From: Secundilactobacillus collinoides DSM 20515 = JCM 1123
GTDB taxonomy: Bacteria; Bacillota; Bacilli; Lactobacillales; Lactobacillaceae
Assembly: GCF_001435975.1 (NCBI RefSeq)
Contig: NZ_AYYR01000054.1
Span: 27,585 to 91,584, forward strand
Length of the DNA stretch: 64,000 nt
Direction: 5' to 3'
A model generated the notes under the pieces. The model was not told where the DNA came from, did no database searches, and saw nothing but the letters and a program-made list of their open reading frames with translations. How positions within the stretch are numbered: position 1 is the first letter of the stretch; each line of letters opens with the position of its first letter. The translations under genes and the position numbers were made by a program. This document shows, piece after piece, positions 50,700 to 60,152 of this stretch.

Positions 50700-52202
50700 T
50701 TACCGTTTAACTTCTTCATTGATTGTTTTGTAAGTCAATCCAGTGATATCTTGTTTGTGCCCTGGTTTCAAGAAGCTGAAAACATAACCCAAAATCATAG
50801 CACCAAGAAAACCAACAATGCTGACAAATAGTGCATTAATACCATTTAACTGAATGACATAACAGATAACGGTGGTAACAAGCATTCCAATTGTTGCCCC
50901 AAATCCATTGGCACGATGGCTAAGGATTCCTAAGGCAAACACTCCAGCAATTGGAACACCAAACAAACCAAAGAGGCCAAGATACTTATCAATCATATCA
51001 GAACTATGCAATTTGATGAGGACAAGTGTTGCAATCAATCCCAGAGTCCCACAGATCAGGATACTTAAGTGGGTAATACGCATACTCATCTTATCGCTTT
51101 TATCCTTCATGAACCTTTGTTGAAAGTCAGTAACTAAACAGGCGGCAGTACTATTTAAACTAGACGCAATAGTGGCTTGTGATGCGGCAAAAATAGCTGC
51201 AATAATCAGACCGGCCACTCCAGCAGGAATTTCTGTCAGAACAAAGTAAGGGACTAGTGCCGTTGTGTTAAAACCTCCTGGTAACTGGCCACCATGGTTG
51301 TAGAAACTGTATAGTACGGTGCCCATTCCGTAAAATAATGGAATCGTAATTAGTGAAAGCAATGCATTAGTCCAAATAGATTTTGCGATATGCTTATTAT
51401 CTGTAGACGTAGTGTATCGTTGAACAACATCTTGGCTAGCGGTGTATTGATAAAGTGTATTGAAAATCTGACCTAGCAAAATGATTGGGACGGTAGATTT
51501 AGTGACACTCCAAGCAAAGTCCGCTTTTGTTAATAATTTACCTTTTGTTGAAATGTCATTCGCGACTGTCGCTGCTCCGCCGTGAGTACCGTGAACGGCA
51601 AAGAAAATAATCAATGCGGCCCCAATTAATAACAGAATGCCTTGAATAACATCACTCCAGATGACACCTTCCATTCCGCCTTGGTATGTGTAAATGATAC
51701 ACAATATTGTAATAAGGGCAGCTACTAAGTAGGGATTAATATTAATGATGGAGTCTAAGGCCACGGTTGGAAGATAGATAACAATGGCAATTCTACCAAT
51801 GTGGAATAGGACAAAGAGAATACTGCTGAAGACTCTTAAGAACGGATTGAAACGAAATTCCAAATATTCATAGGCGGTTGTAACATTAAGTTTTGAGAAA
51901 AATGGAATATAAAAATGAATCAAAATTGGCGCAATTAGGAAAATAGCCAAGTTACCAAATGCATATGCCCAGTCGGTTAAGAAAGATTTTTCTGGTGTAG
52001 ACATGTAGGTGATTGCACTCAAGGTTGTGGCAAAAATGCTAAATCCAACTGCCCAAGCAGGTACAGAACTGTTGCTGGCTTTGAAAAATGATTGAGAACT
52101 TTGTTGACTTTTTTTACTAAAGCTCATTCCGATAAAAATCATGATGATCAGGTAAGCAATTAGGACAATCCAATTGAGTGTCCCAAAACTGTGTTTAACC
52201 AT
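50700..52202 (-). CDS. Sodium:solute symporter, probable sialic acid transporter
   Basis: 500 aa SSS (LeuT-fold) family, thirteen membrane segments. The N-terminal WAVGFSIFATTLSAITYMSTPEKSF has family-typical Ser/Thr sodium-site residues in segments 1 and 5. The context with NanA, NanE and ROK kinase genes makes N-acetylneuraminate uptake the best guess. Second gene of a minus-strand unit after the TIM-barrel gene (44-bp gap). Codon and base use are AT-richer than in the flanking genes. Confidence 0.88.
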   Translation of the reverse strand: MVKHSFGTLNWIVLIAYLIIMIFIGMSFSKKSQQSSQSFFKASNSSVPAWAVGFSIFATTLSAITYMSTPEKSFLTDWAYAFGNLAIFLIAPILIHFYIPFFSKLNVTTAYEYLEFRFNPFLRVFSSILFVLFHIGRIAIVIYLPTVALDSIININPYLVAALITILCIIYTYQGGMEGVIWSDVIQGILLLIGAALIIFFAVHGTHGGAATVANDISTKGKLLTKADFAWSVTKSTVPIILLGQIFNTLYQYTASQDVVQRYTTSTDNKHIAKSIWTNALLSLITIPLFYGMGTVLYSFYNHGGQLPGGFNTTALVPYFVLTEIPAGVAGLIIAAIFAASQATIASSLNSTAACLVTDFQQRFMKDKSDKMSMRITHLSILICGTLGLIATLVLIKLHSSDMIDKYLGLFGLFGVPIAGVFALGILSHRANGFGATIGMLVTTVICYVIQLNGINALFVSIVGFLGAMILGYVFSFLKPGHKQDITGLTYKTINEEVKR

Positions 52203-52246
52203 AATAGCGTTGGCCTCTACTTTCTAATTGAATGAAATCGATAATA

Positions 52247-52981
52247 TTAACGCTGACTTAGTGCGTCATTAACCAACTCAATTTGATTATTGATTTTATT
52301 TGAGTCAATTTCGTATTCTAAAAATACCGGTACATTTCTATCTAGTTTGTTTAACATTGGTCGCCATTCAGTCTCACCATGGTCGAGCATAACAGTTTCT
52401 TGATGCTCGATATCTTTTAAGTGAAATACTGAAGTGACATCTTCCAAGGAATCAAATGCGGTTTCTGGACGTTGATTGATCCAGTACCAGTTGCCTGAAT
52501 CAAATGTATAGCCTAGTTCTGGCACTAGGGTCAATAAGCGATGAACAGCCTCGGTAAAGGCTGGCATTTCTGAATTGGAATTAGGTTGATTTTCAACTGT
52601 TAGCTTAACCTTACTTGTTTGTAGCTGTTTTGACAGTCGTTTAAGAGTAATCGACTTAATATCGGTGCCATCACCTAAACTTATTTTCAGCCCGTTGATG
52701 TTATAGTGATCTGCCATGTAAAGGTATTCTGCTAGATTTTCATTGATTTGACCATTTGAGAAAAGTTCTTCAGGAATAGAATAGTAAAGACCCCAGTGAT
52801 TATCATGGCAAAGTTGCCCAATTGCTTTTAATTCTTGATCCTTAGTTGTGGTATCAAATAGTTCACCCCGTACTTCAATGTTGTCAATCGGTTGATTCAC
52901 AAGTGTGCAAAGACAATCGCTTTGAGTATTACCATTTTGAATGCTGGTTAGGAAGATAGCAGTATTAATTGAAGCATGCAT
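52247..52981 (-). CDS. Sugar phosphate isomerase/epimerase-like TIM-barrel protein
   Basis: About 244 aa from Met 52981 (SINTAIFLTSIQNGN start); an in-frame ATG at 53014 directly follows a terminator T-run and has no ribosome site. AP-endonuclease-2/xylose-isomerase-like fold: LKISLGDGTDI, VKLTVENQPNS (metal Glu), FTFDSGNWYW-like YTFDSGNWYW and VFHLKD (metal His). It probably isomerises a sugar or sugar phosphate linked to sialic acid use; this class is not a standard nan gene. Confidence 0.8.
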   Translation of the reverse strand: MHASINTAIFLTSIQNGNTQSDCLCTLVNQPIDNIEVRGELFDTTTKDQELKAIGQLCHDNHWGLYYSIPEELFSNGQINENLAEYLYMADHYNINGLKISLGDGTDIKSITLKRLSKQLQTSKVKLTVENQPNSNSEMPAFTEAVHRLLTLVPELGYTFDSGNWYWINQRPETAFDSLEDVTSVFHLKDIEHQETVMLDHGETEWRPMLNKLDRNVPVFLEYEIDSNKINNQIELVNDALSQR

Positions 52982-53025
52982 ATGATGGTCACTTCTTTCA
53001 TAAAAATCGCTCATTTATAAAAACA

Positions 53026-53080
53026 AAAAACGCTACAACCCCCTAAGACCTCAAATCTCAGGACGATGTAGCGGTTAATT
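53026..53080 (-). terminator. Terminator or attenuator before the TIM-barrel gene
   Basis: Minus strand CGCTACA (about 53071-53065) pairs with TGTAGCG (53038-53032) with an inner CCTGAGA/TCTTAGG helix, then TTTTTTGTTTTT. It may simply end the ROK kinase transcript. But a promoter-like pair lies upstream of it (TTTACA/TATTCT), so it may instead be a leader attenuator of the isomerase-symporter genes. Confidence 0.7.
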
Positions 53081-53130
53081 TTTAATTGGCTGATTATTAC
53101 AAAAAGTAGAATAGCATGTCTTCCTAAAAA

Positions 53131-53144
53131 TGTAAACGCTTTTA
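53131..53144 (-). promoter_or_regulatory. cre-like site overlapping the end of the ROK gene
   Basis: TGTAAACGCTTTTA matches the CcpA box core. On the minus strand TTTACA inside it (53136-53131) is followed after 17 bp by TATTCT (53113-53108), a plausible promoter for the isomerase-symporter pair. Confidence 0.5.
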
Positions 53145-54002
53145 TTTTAAAAATGATGAAATTGCACCCAATAGTTGGGCGTCATTTGCTAATTTACTAG
53201 TCTTTAAGTCTGTTTGAAACAAATCGGCAGGGATATATACGGTTAGTGCGCGGTTTAATAGTTTGAGCAAATAATTACCTTGTTGGGCGACAGCACCTCC
53301 GATAATTAAGACCTCTGGATCTAATACGAGCAAAATATCGGCTATTCCAGTCGCAATTTGATTAATCCAATTTTCAATGATATGCAGATAAGGTTGCCTG
53401 CCATTCTTTGCTAGATTAAATCCATCTTTGACACTGACATTTAGCTTAGCAAGTTCGGTATCTAATGTCAGTGTTGCTGCCCGCTGTTCAAAGTAAGTGT
53501 CTGTTTGTGGTTGAAAGCGAGTATATCCAATTGAGTTAGCGTTATTATGTGCACCAGAATAGAGTTTTCCATTAATAGCGAAAGCACCGCCAATCCCAGT
53601 ACCTAGGGCAATACAATAGGCACTAGTGGTATCTTTTGCGCTACCGGCAAGGAGCTCACCTAATAACGCAGCGTCAACGTCGTTTACAACATTAACAGGT
53701 AGATTGGTTTTAGTTTCTAATGTGGATTTAATTGCTGTGCCTTGATAGTTCGAGATAGTAGGTCCCGCATACCTAATCGTTCCTGTTTGATCAACAATAC
53801 CAGCAGTTGAAACGCCGATACCCACAACGTGATACAAATGTTGGTACCTGCTTGCTGTGTCAGTCAAGTAGTCTATTATCTCATTGTTCAAATTACGATT
53901 AGTTTTTACACTGTTGCGGTCAATAATCGTGAAATCATTTTTTATTAAGGCCGACTTGATTGATGTGCCGCCAACATCAAATGCCAAGTAGACGTCATCC
54001 AT
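53142..54002 (-). CDS. nanK: ROK family kinase, probable N-acetylmannosamine kinase
   Basis: About 286 aa. ATP motif FDVGGTSIKSALI near the N-terminus, then catalytic VNDVDAALLGE (Asp about 102) and GTGIGGAFAINGKLYSG. The usual zinc-binding ROK cluster (CxCGxxGCxE) is absent: the region reads YTRFQPQTDTYFEQRAA, so this is a zinc-free ROK variant, as in several Gram-positive nan clusters. It phosphorylates ManNAc to ManNAc-6-P. The start at 54002 or 54011 is not resolved. Confidence 0.82.
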   Translation of the reverse strand: MDDVYLAFDVGGTSIKSALIKNDFTIIDRNSVKTNRNLNNEIIDYLTDTASRYQHLYHVVGIGVSTAGIVDQTGTIRYAGPTISNYQGTAIKSTLETKTNLPVNVVNDVDAALLGELLAGSAKDTTSAYCIALGTGIGGAFAINGKLYSGAHNNANSIGYTRFQPQTDTYFEQRAATLTLDTELAKLNVSVKDGFNLAKNGRQPYLHIIENWINQIATGIADILLVLDPEVLIIGGAVAQQGNYLLKLLNRALTVYIPADLFQTDLKTSKLANDAQLLGAISSFLK

Positions 54003-54125
54003 AAGAATCATCTCGCTTCTCTATTTAGTTACAGGAGTCATTAGACACGATTTTTCCGTTTTTGTAAACCTTTGAAGAATGTGTGTCGGTAGAAAAATCA
54101 AAAAATATTAATTATTTTGAGTGCT

Positions 54126-54139
54126 TGTAAACGCTTACG
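54126..54139. promoter_or_regulatory. cre site in the divergent nan promoter region
   Basis: TGTAAACGCTTACG is a strong match to the catabolite-responsive element. It lies between nanK and nanA, so CcpA likely represses both directions when glucose is present. Confidence 0.75.
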
Positions 54140-54161
54140 ATATTACACTGCACTGAATAAA

Positions 54162-54204
54162 TGAAATTATTTTTCACATTTTTATATTGAAAAAATAATT
54201 TTCA
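54162..54204. promoter_or_regulatory. Paired inverted-repeat operators, probable RpiR-type regulator sites
   Basis: TGAAATTATTTTTCA (54162-54176) and TGAAAAAATAATTTTCA (54188-54204) are two versions of the same dyad, 11 bp apart, in the divergent nan region. The RpiR-type regulator at the end of the operon is the likely binder. Confidence 0.65.
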
Positions 54205-54284
54205 TATCGTACAGTGTTGTCAGCGGTTGATATTAAATAGCTGATTATTACCGACCACAAAATAATCCAATAGGAGTCTTAACC

Positions 54285-55157
54285 ATGAGAAAACTTTATG
54301 CTGCATTAATGACATCATTTAACAAAGATAACACCATTAACGAACAAGGAACTCGGGAAATGATTCGCTATAACATTGACCACAATGAGGTTGATGGATT
54401 GTACGTAGGGGGGTCTACGGGTGAAAGCTTCATGCAAAGTACTGAAGAACGTGAATTGGTTTATAAAATTGCTTATGAAGAAACGGCCGGTAAAGTTGAT
54501 TTGATTGCCCAAGTCGGATCAGTGGATGTCATGGAAGCCAAAAAGTTAGCAAAATATGCTGTTGACCTTGGTTACAAGACAATCTCAGCCGTACCACCAT
54601 TTTATTATCATTTTAGTTTCGAACAAATTAAAAATTACTATGATATGATTCTGGAAGGCTTAAACACGCAACTTATTATTTATTCAATACCTGCATTATC
54701 TGGTGTTTCGCTTTCTCTTGATCAATTCACTAAGTTGTTTGACAACCCGAAAATCATTGGTGTTAAATACACTAATAACGATTTCTTATTGTTGCAACGA
54801 TTGCGTGCTGCTTTCCCTGATAAAGTTATTTACTTTGGCACAGATGAAATGTTGATTTCTGCATTGCCGCTTGGAATCGATGGCGCAATTGGCTCAACCT
54901 TTAATTTGAACGCTAAACGTGCAAAAGCAGAGATGGCTGCTTTCGATTCGGGCGACATTAAGAAGGCTTTTGAATTACAGAATGTTTCTAATGATTTCAT
55001 TCTGGATTTGATTGACAACGATTTGTATCCATCGATCAAGCTCATATTTGAAGAGTTAGGTGTTCACGCTGGCTATAGCAAGGCGCCAATGAGTAAACCT
55101 AATCCGGCGATGGCGTCAGGTGCCAAAAAAATTTACGAAACTTACTTTAAAAACTAA
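54285..55157 (+). CDS. nanA: N-acetylneuraminate lyase NanA
   Basis: 290 aa DHDPS/NAL-family TIM barrel. The substrate loop GGSTGES (42-48), proton-relay Tyr133 in IIYSIPALSGV, and the Schiff-base Lys161 in GVKYTNND identify a sialate aldolase that splits Neu5Ac into ManNAc and pyruvate. ATAGGAG precedes the ATG. First gene of the plus-strand nan unit. Confidence 0.94.
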   Translation: MRKLYAALMTSFNKDNTINEQGTREMIRYNIDHNEVDGLYVGGSTGESFMQSTEERELVYKIAYEETAGKVDLIAQVGSVDVMEAKKLAKYAVDLGYKTISAVPPFYYHFSFEQIKNYYDMILEGLNTQLIIYSIPALSGVSLSLDQFTKLFDNPKIIGVKYTNNDFLLLQRLRAAFPDKVIYFGTDEMLISALPLGIDGAIGSTFNLNAKRAKAEMAAFDSGDIKKAFELQNVSNDFILDLIDNDLYPSIKLIFEELGVHAGYSKAPMSKPNPAMASGAKKIYETYFKN

Positions 55158-55204
55158 TAATCCGGGGTTTGGAAAACAGAAAATAGCGAAAAGAGTATAT
55201 AATT

Positions 55205-55897
55205 ATGGCAAATACATTTTTAGACACAGTGAAAGGACATCTCATTATTTCTTGTCAGGCGTTGCCTGATGAACCGTTACACAGTTCGTTTATTATGGCA
55301 CGGATGGCTCGTGCCGCTAAAATGGCCGGTGCTCCAGCATTACGTGCTAATTCAGTAGTTGATATTCAAGCGATTCAAGATGAAACAGGATTACCAATTA
55401 TTGGAATTGCCAAAGTTGATTATCCGGATTCAGGTGTTTACATTACACCAACTATCAAAGAAATGCGGGCGGTAGCAGCCACCGGCGTTCCGGTAGTTGC
55501 CACTCAAGTTACCGGTCAGAAACGGCCCAACGGTGATTCACTAACAGAAATTGTTTCTCAGTTTCGACAGGAATTTCCGGAAACTTTGTTGATGGCTGAT
55601 ACAGCTACGTTAGACAACGTTCGAGAGGCTGATGCACTCGGATTTGATATTATCGGCACAACAATGCATGGTTACACGCCTGATACAGACGGTATGAACA
55701 TTGCTGAAAACAATTTTGAGTATCTAAAACAAGTTCTTGAAATTGCCAAGCACCCTGTCATTGCTGAAGGCAAGGTTGATACACCTGAAAAAGCACGAAA
55801 AGTACTTGATCTTGGAGTTCATGCCACTGTTGTTGGCAGCGCAATTACGCGCCCTTTAGAGATTGCAAAACGGTTTATGGCAGCAGTTAACAACTAA
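55205..55897 (+). CDS. nanE: N-acetylmannosamine-6-phosphate 2-epimerase NanE
   Basis: 230 aa TIM barrel. Motifs: ISCQALPDEPLH near the N-terminus, GIAKVDYPDSGVYITPT (about 63-79), ADTATLDN, GTTMHGYT, IAEGKVDTPEKA (about 178-189) and VVGSAITRP. It converts ManNAc-6-P to GlcNAc-6-P. 47 bp after nanA, 29 bp before the regulator gene. Confidence 0.95.
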   Translation: MANTFLDTVKGHLIISCQALPDEPLHSSFIMARMARAAKMAGAPALRANSVVDIQAIQDETGLPIIGIAKVDYPDSGVYITPTIKEMRAVAATGVPVVATQVTGQKRPNGDSLTEIVSQFRQEFPETLLMADTATLDNVREADALGFDIIGTTMHGYTPDTDGMNIAENNFEYLKQVLEIAKHPVIAEGKVDTPEKARKVLDLGVHATVVGSAITRPLEIAKRFMAAVNN

Positions 55898-55926
55898 CTA
55901 GGATTTAATGGGAACAGGTGTATCCG

Positions 55927-56754
55927 ATGGAAGATGACACAACTCTTTTAGATCGAATGGAAGCTGAACTGGCTCATCTTTCACGGCAAGAACGAAAAAT
56001 TGCCATGAAAGTGATTCAAAATCCTAAACAAATACAAACCATGGGTATCGCTGATTTAGCGAAAGCAGTTGGAGTGAGCAGTGCGACCGTGACTCGGTTT
56101 GTTCGACGTGTTGGGTGTGCTGATTTCTCTTCCTTTAAAGTTGAACTTGCGCTTCAAATTGGCGAAAAACACGATATGGCACAGGGCAGTCCAACATTGA
56201 ATAGTGTTTCGGAAATCTATTTACATGTTTTGCAAAGCACCTGGAATCAATTAAATCCGAAACAACTGGATGAAATTGTGGCACTAATAAAAAAAGCACG
56301 TCGAATTTATATTTATGGATTAGGTAGTTCAGGTTATTCTGCACAAGAAATGACGCAACGATTAATTCGGATGGGATTAGCTGCTTTCTATACAGTAGAC
56401 AGTCATATGATGTTTATCAATGCAAGTGTAATGTCAGATTTGGATCTGATGATTGTTTTATCAAGTTCGGGTGAAACTAAAGATGTTAACGATGCGGTTG
56501 AACTTGCAAAAAAAAGAGGTGTGACGGTTGTTGGCCTGACTGGTGTCGCAGATAGTACTTTAACTAAACTGGCAGATGTTTCGATTCTTGTTAAAAATTC
56601 GAGCGTCATTAGTGATACTCGTTTTGTAAACAGTCAGTTTGCTGCCATGTTTGTACTGGATAACATTACCACGATGCTGTTGAAGGATGATAAGTATAGT
56701 CAGAAGATGAATGAGACTATTCAACTTATCATGGAACGAAAGTATAATCAGTAA
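55927..56754 (+). CDS. MurR/RpiR family regulator of sialic acid genes
   Basis: 275 aa. N-terminal HTH_6 domain (about 1-75) with MGIADLAKAVGVSSATVTRFVRRVGCADFSSFK. C-terminal SIS domain (about 110-240) with YIYGLGSSGYSAQEM and VLSSSGETKDV binds a sugar phosphate, probably ManNAc-6-P or GlcNAc-6-P. It is the third gene of the nanA-nanE unit and presumably autoregulates it. ATG 55927 has AGGTG 6 nt upstream. Confidence 0.9.
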   Translation: MEDDTTLLDRMEAELAHLSRQERKIAMKVIQNPKQIQTMGIADLAKAVGVSSATVTRFVRRVGCADFSSFKVELALQIGEKHDMAQGSPTLNSVSEIYLHVLQSTWNQLNPKQLDEIVALIKKARRIYIYGLGSSGYSAQEMTQRLIRMGLAAFYTVDSHMMFINASVMSDLDLMIVLSSSGETKDVNDAVELAKKRGVTVVGLTGVADSTLTKLADVSILVKNSSVISDTRFVNSQFAAMFVLDNITTMLLKDDKYSQKMNETIQLIMERKYNQ

Positions 56755-57344
56755 TTATTTTCGTTGAAGATAGCCATTGAATAAAAAAGTAAATTAGTGT
56801 ACCCGTCGGCTACTGTTATAAATTTGATAGTAGCCGACTTTTCTTGTCTCGTTCCAGTTAAGATAGGGTATTAGAGAATTTTTTCCAAACAATTGGTAAC
56901 TGTAATAGCGTCCCAAAATATTGTGATTGCCAATTGTCGAGACTTTAGATTGGGGAATAATATACTGAAGTTTACTGAAATAGTGAAGAATAGTCAGGTA
57001 TCGGAAAAGTTGATTAACATAGTAAACCATTCTACGACATCAATAATATCTCTGAAGTTGAATTCAATTGGGGCTTGTTCTGAAAGGTGTCGTATTTATT
57101 CTTAAACCTCACCTGATTTTTCAAACACAGAAGAGGCATGCATCACGAATAAGCGATTGATTCTAAGCAGTTGGTTGCTGAATTTTCATAGTAAAAAAAT
57201 GACAACGAGCCATTTCCAAGATCCTCTAATGCTTAATTTAGAAAGAGGACGCATTTAAATCAGCAATCCTTTCAAGTACTAAACATTCAGTTAGAATGTT
57301 GATTCAAAGTTGATTTAAACTCAGAGGAGACGACCCTTTTTGCA
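56755..57344. other. AT-rich intergenic region downstream of the nan island
   Basis: Contains the nan terminator (56805-56842). The rest is AT-rich with short unconvincing frames on both strands (for example 56,794-57,030 minus); no intact gene or insertion-sequence ends were identified. It could be decayed mobile-element sequence at the island border (inference). Confidence 0.4.
56805..56842 (+). terminator. Terminator of the nanA-nanE-rpiR unit
   Basis: GTCGGCTACT (56805-56814) and AGTAGCCGAC (56829-56838) are perfect 10-bp arms, followed by TTTTC. Confidence 0.8.
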
Positions 57345-57345
57345 C

Positions 57346-57390
57346 AAAAACAGCAGTTGATTCTTAAATGAGAATCAACCGCTGTTTTTT
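57346..57390. terminator. Bidirectional terminator after the cation ATPase
   Basis: AAAAACAGCAGTTGATTC pairs with GAGAATCAACCGCTGTTTTTTT with one mismatch and T-runs on both strands. Confidence 0.88.
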
Positions 57391-57404
57391 TATTCTTACA
57401 GAAA

Positions 57405-60152
57405 TTATTTACCCATCCGAGACTGGTGCATATCATCCCAGCGCAACCGGAACAGTTTCACGATTTCGGTTACAACAAGGACGACAAAGCCAGCGATGAT
57501 TGGAATGCCCCAACCGTACCAGAAGTTCACACTTGTAGTATGGAAGACCCCCTGCATAAACGGCAGGTAGATGATACCTAGTTGGAGGACGATCAGCAGG
57601 CCGATAATATAGAACGCCATTTTGTTTTGGAAGAAGTACTTGGAAATGACCGGGTGGTTGTTCCGGAGGTTAAACAGGTAGAAAATCTTCCCAAAGATGA
57701 CCACGTTCAACGTCATAGTGCTCCCAACGGCAGCTGTGATCGAGTGGTTGACCAGCATGTCGTAAGCCAGCATCCCCAAACCGGAGATCAACAGTGAGAC
57801 ATAAATGACTTCCACAACGTCAAACTTGCTCATAATTCCGGCTTTCACATCTCGGGGTCCCCGCGCCATGATGTCGTTTTCGGCGGGTTCAAAGATGAAC
57901 GCGAATTGAATCGTTAACGCGGAGACCATGTTGATCCACAACAATTGAGTTGGGAACAGCGGCAATGATTGGTCTAAGAGGATGCTCAGAACCACAATCA
58001 GGCCTTCAGCGAAACTTGTTGGTAATAGGAACCGAATCGTTTTACGGATATTATCGAAGACGTGGCGGCCTTCACGCACCGCCGTTAAAATGGTGGTGAA
58101 GTTGTCATCGGCCAAAACCATATCGGCTGAGCCTTTGGCGACGTCGGTTCCCTTGATCCCCATGGCAACCCCGATATCGGCTTGCTTAAGGGCGGGCGCG
58201 TCGTTGACACCGTCACCGGTCATCGAGACAACGTGACCACGGGCCTGTTGTGCTCGGACAATCCGCAGCTTATCGGCGGGTGTGGTTCGGGCAAAAACGG
58301 TGTAGGTGTCGATTTTGGCGGTGAGTTCTTCATCGCTCATTTCGTTAATTTCCGGGCCGGTAATGGCCTTTGGCACTTCCGCCAGGTTCAACTGACTGGC
58401 GATAGCGGCTGCGGTATCGGGGTCGTCACCGGTGATCATTTTGACTTGAATACCGGCAAATCGTAATTGTTGAACGGCCTTAGCAACTTCGGGACGCGGC
58501 GGATCGATGATGCCGACCATCCCAACGATAACCAAACCATCCCCAATTTGGTTTGGCTCAATTTCTGTTTCATCCGACGCAACGGACTGGTAGGCGAGTG
58601 CCACCACCCGTTTTCCTTGGTGCGTCAACGTATCTAAACGGGACTGCCACTGGTCGAGTGACGTGTCCCCGCCGTGATCTTGAATCAATCGGATCAAGGT
58701 CTGCGGTGCTCCTTTAACGAGGAGAACACGCTCTTGATCCATGTCGACTAATCGTGCTGAATAACGGAAAGCGGAGTCAAACGGCAACGATTCAATTTCA
58801 TTTAATTCTGGTTCACTACCAGTCAGTTTGTGATACAGCGCAGTCAAGGCACCGTCAGTTGGCTCACCGGCTAAGATCCACTGGCCGTTTTCCTCATGGA
58901 AGGCGGCGTCAGAGGTCTGACCAGCAATGTTGACTAACCAATTCAGATCATGGTTGTCCTGCCAGCTGACCGGCTGCGCACTATCGTTTAACACTTGCCC
59001 TTCAGAATCGTAACCCACCCCGGAAACGGTATAGGCGTGATGGTTGGTCAAAATGTCGGTGACCGTCATTTCATTCTTCGTCAGCGTCCCGGTCTTGTCG
59101 GTATTGACAATGTCCACGGCACCCAACGTTTCCACAGCTGGCAACGTCTTGACGATGGCGTGCTGTTTCGTCAACCGACGGGTCCCCATGGCCAGCACCA
59201 CTGAGGTACTGGCGGGCAATCCTTCCGGCATCGACCCCACGACCATGGTGATCACGGCAATCAGCAATGTTGGCAGGCTGTACACTTGGGTGATCATCCC
59301 GAGGACGAACAACAGCACGGCGGCAATCACGATAGCAACGGATAAACCGAAGCCAAGCCGGTTCAGGTTCTGCATCAGCGGCGTTGGCTTAGCCTTGACC
59401 TCTGCTACGTCCTGCTGAATTTTACCGATTTCAGTATGGGTCGCGGTGGCAATCACAATACCAAGACCGGAACCGCTGGTAACGGCCGTTGACGCGAATG
59501 CCATGTTACTGCGTTCGGCTAACGGTAAACTATCAGCATCAAGCGGATCCTCCGTTTTTTCGACCGAATTGGTTTCCCCGGTCAGGACGGATTCCTGGAT
59601 GTTCAGGTTATCGGCAGAAATTAAGCGCATGTCAGCTGGTACCGAATCGCCGGCTTCCAATTGAACAAGGTCACCGGTAACGAGTTCACGCGAAGGGAGC
59701 TCAACCTTTTGACCGTCACGGATGACGTAGTTTTCAGAGACCAGCAGTTCCTTGATCTTATCCAGTGCGTTGTCCGCCGAAATTTCTTGGAAATAACCGA
59801 TTAGGGCGTTGGCGATGATCACCAGCCCGATAACGATTGAATCCGAATACCGATGCAGCAAAAAGGTAATGATGGCTGCAGCCGCCAAGATGTAGATGAT
59901 ACTGCTATTAAACTGTTTTAAGAATCGCAACAAATTGGATGGCTTTTTCGCCTGCAGTTCATTTGGCCCCTGTTGGTTGAAACGGGTCTTTGCCTCCTGG
60001 GTGGTTAATCCATCTTCACAGTTGGTGTGCCACTGTTCTTCCAATGCGGTCGTTGTCTGCGCCCAAATTTGTTGCTGACTGGGTCCGGCGTCCGTGTTTT
60101 CCTGCGGCGCGTCGGGGGTTTTATTAGAAATTGAATCTGTTTCGTTTGCCAT
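57405..60152 (-). CDS. P2-type cation-transporting ATPase (Ca2+ or Na+/K+ type)
   Basis: 915 aa. Actuator TGES-like LTGETN (about 190-195), membrane motif PEGLP (309-313), phosphorylated Asp352 in DKTGTLT, KGAPQTL nucleotide-binding motif, and hinge TGDGVNDAPALKQADIG. The PEGLP motif and ten membrane segments place it in P2A/P2C, exporting Ca2+ or Na+. The first 60 residues are acidic and disordered before the cation_ATPase_N domain. The start at 60152 is preferred to 60164, whose ATG overlaps the ribosome site. Divergent from ppk. Confidence 0.92.
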   Translation of the reverse strand: MANETDSISNKTPDAPQENTDAGPSQQQIWAQTTTALEEQWHTNCEDGLTTQEAKTRFNQQGPNELQAKKPSNLLRFLKQFNSSIIYILAAAAIITFLLHRYSDSIVIGLVIIANALIGYFQEISADNALDKIKELLVSENYVIRDGQKVELPSRELVTGDLVQLEAGDSVPADMRLISADNLNIQESVLTGETNSVEKTEDPLDADSLPLAERSNMAFASTAVTSGSGLGIVIATATHTEIGKIQQDVAEVKAKPTPLMQNLNRLGFGLSVAIVIAAVLLFVLGMITQVYSLPTLLIAVITMVVGSMPEGLPASTSVVLAMGTRRLTKQHAIVKTLPAVETLGAVDIVNTDKTGTLTKNEMTVTDILTNHHAYTVSGVGYDSEGQVLNDSAQPVSWQDNHDLNWLVNIAGQTSDAAFHEENGQWILAGEPTDGALTALYHKLTGSEPELNEIESLPFDSAFRYSARLVDMDQERVLLVKGAPQTLIRLIQDHGGDTSLDQWQSRLDTLTHQGKRVVALAYQSVASDETEIEPNQIGDGLVIVGMVGIIDPPRPEVAKAVQQLRFAGIQVKMITGDDPDTAAAIASQLNLAEVPKAITGPEINEMSDEELTAKIDTYTVFARTTPADKLRIVRAQQARGHVVSMTGDGVNDAPALKQADIGVAMGIKGTDVAKGSADMVLADDNFTTILTAVREGRHVFDNIRKTIRFLLPTSFAEGLIVVLSILLDQSLPLFPTQLLWINMVSALTIQFAFIFEPAENDIMARGPRDVKAGIMSKFDVVEVIYVSLLISGLGMLAYDMLVNHSITAAVGSTMTLNVVIFGKIFYLFNLRNNHPVISKYFFQNKMAFYIIGLLIVLQLGIIYLPFMQGVFHTTSVNFWYGWGIPIIAGFVVLVVTEIVKLFRLRWDDMHQSRMGK

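Noticed and set aside
56794..57030. 78-aa minus-strand frame, faintly like a transposase C-terminus
   Set aside because: No ribosome site, no start context, overlaps the nan terminator, and no catalytic DDE part is present. Kept only as a note that the region may be decayed.
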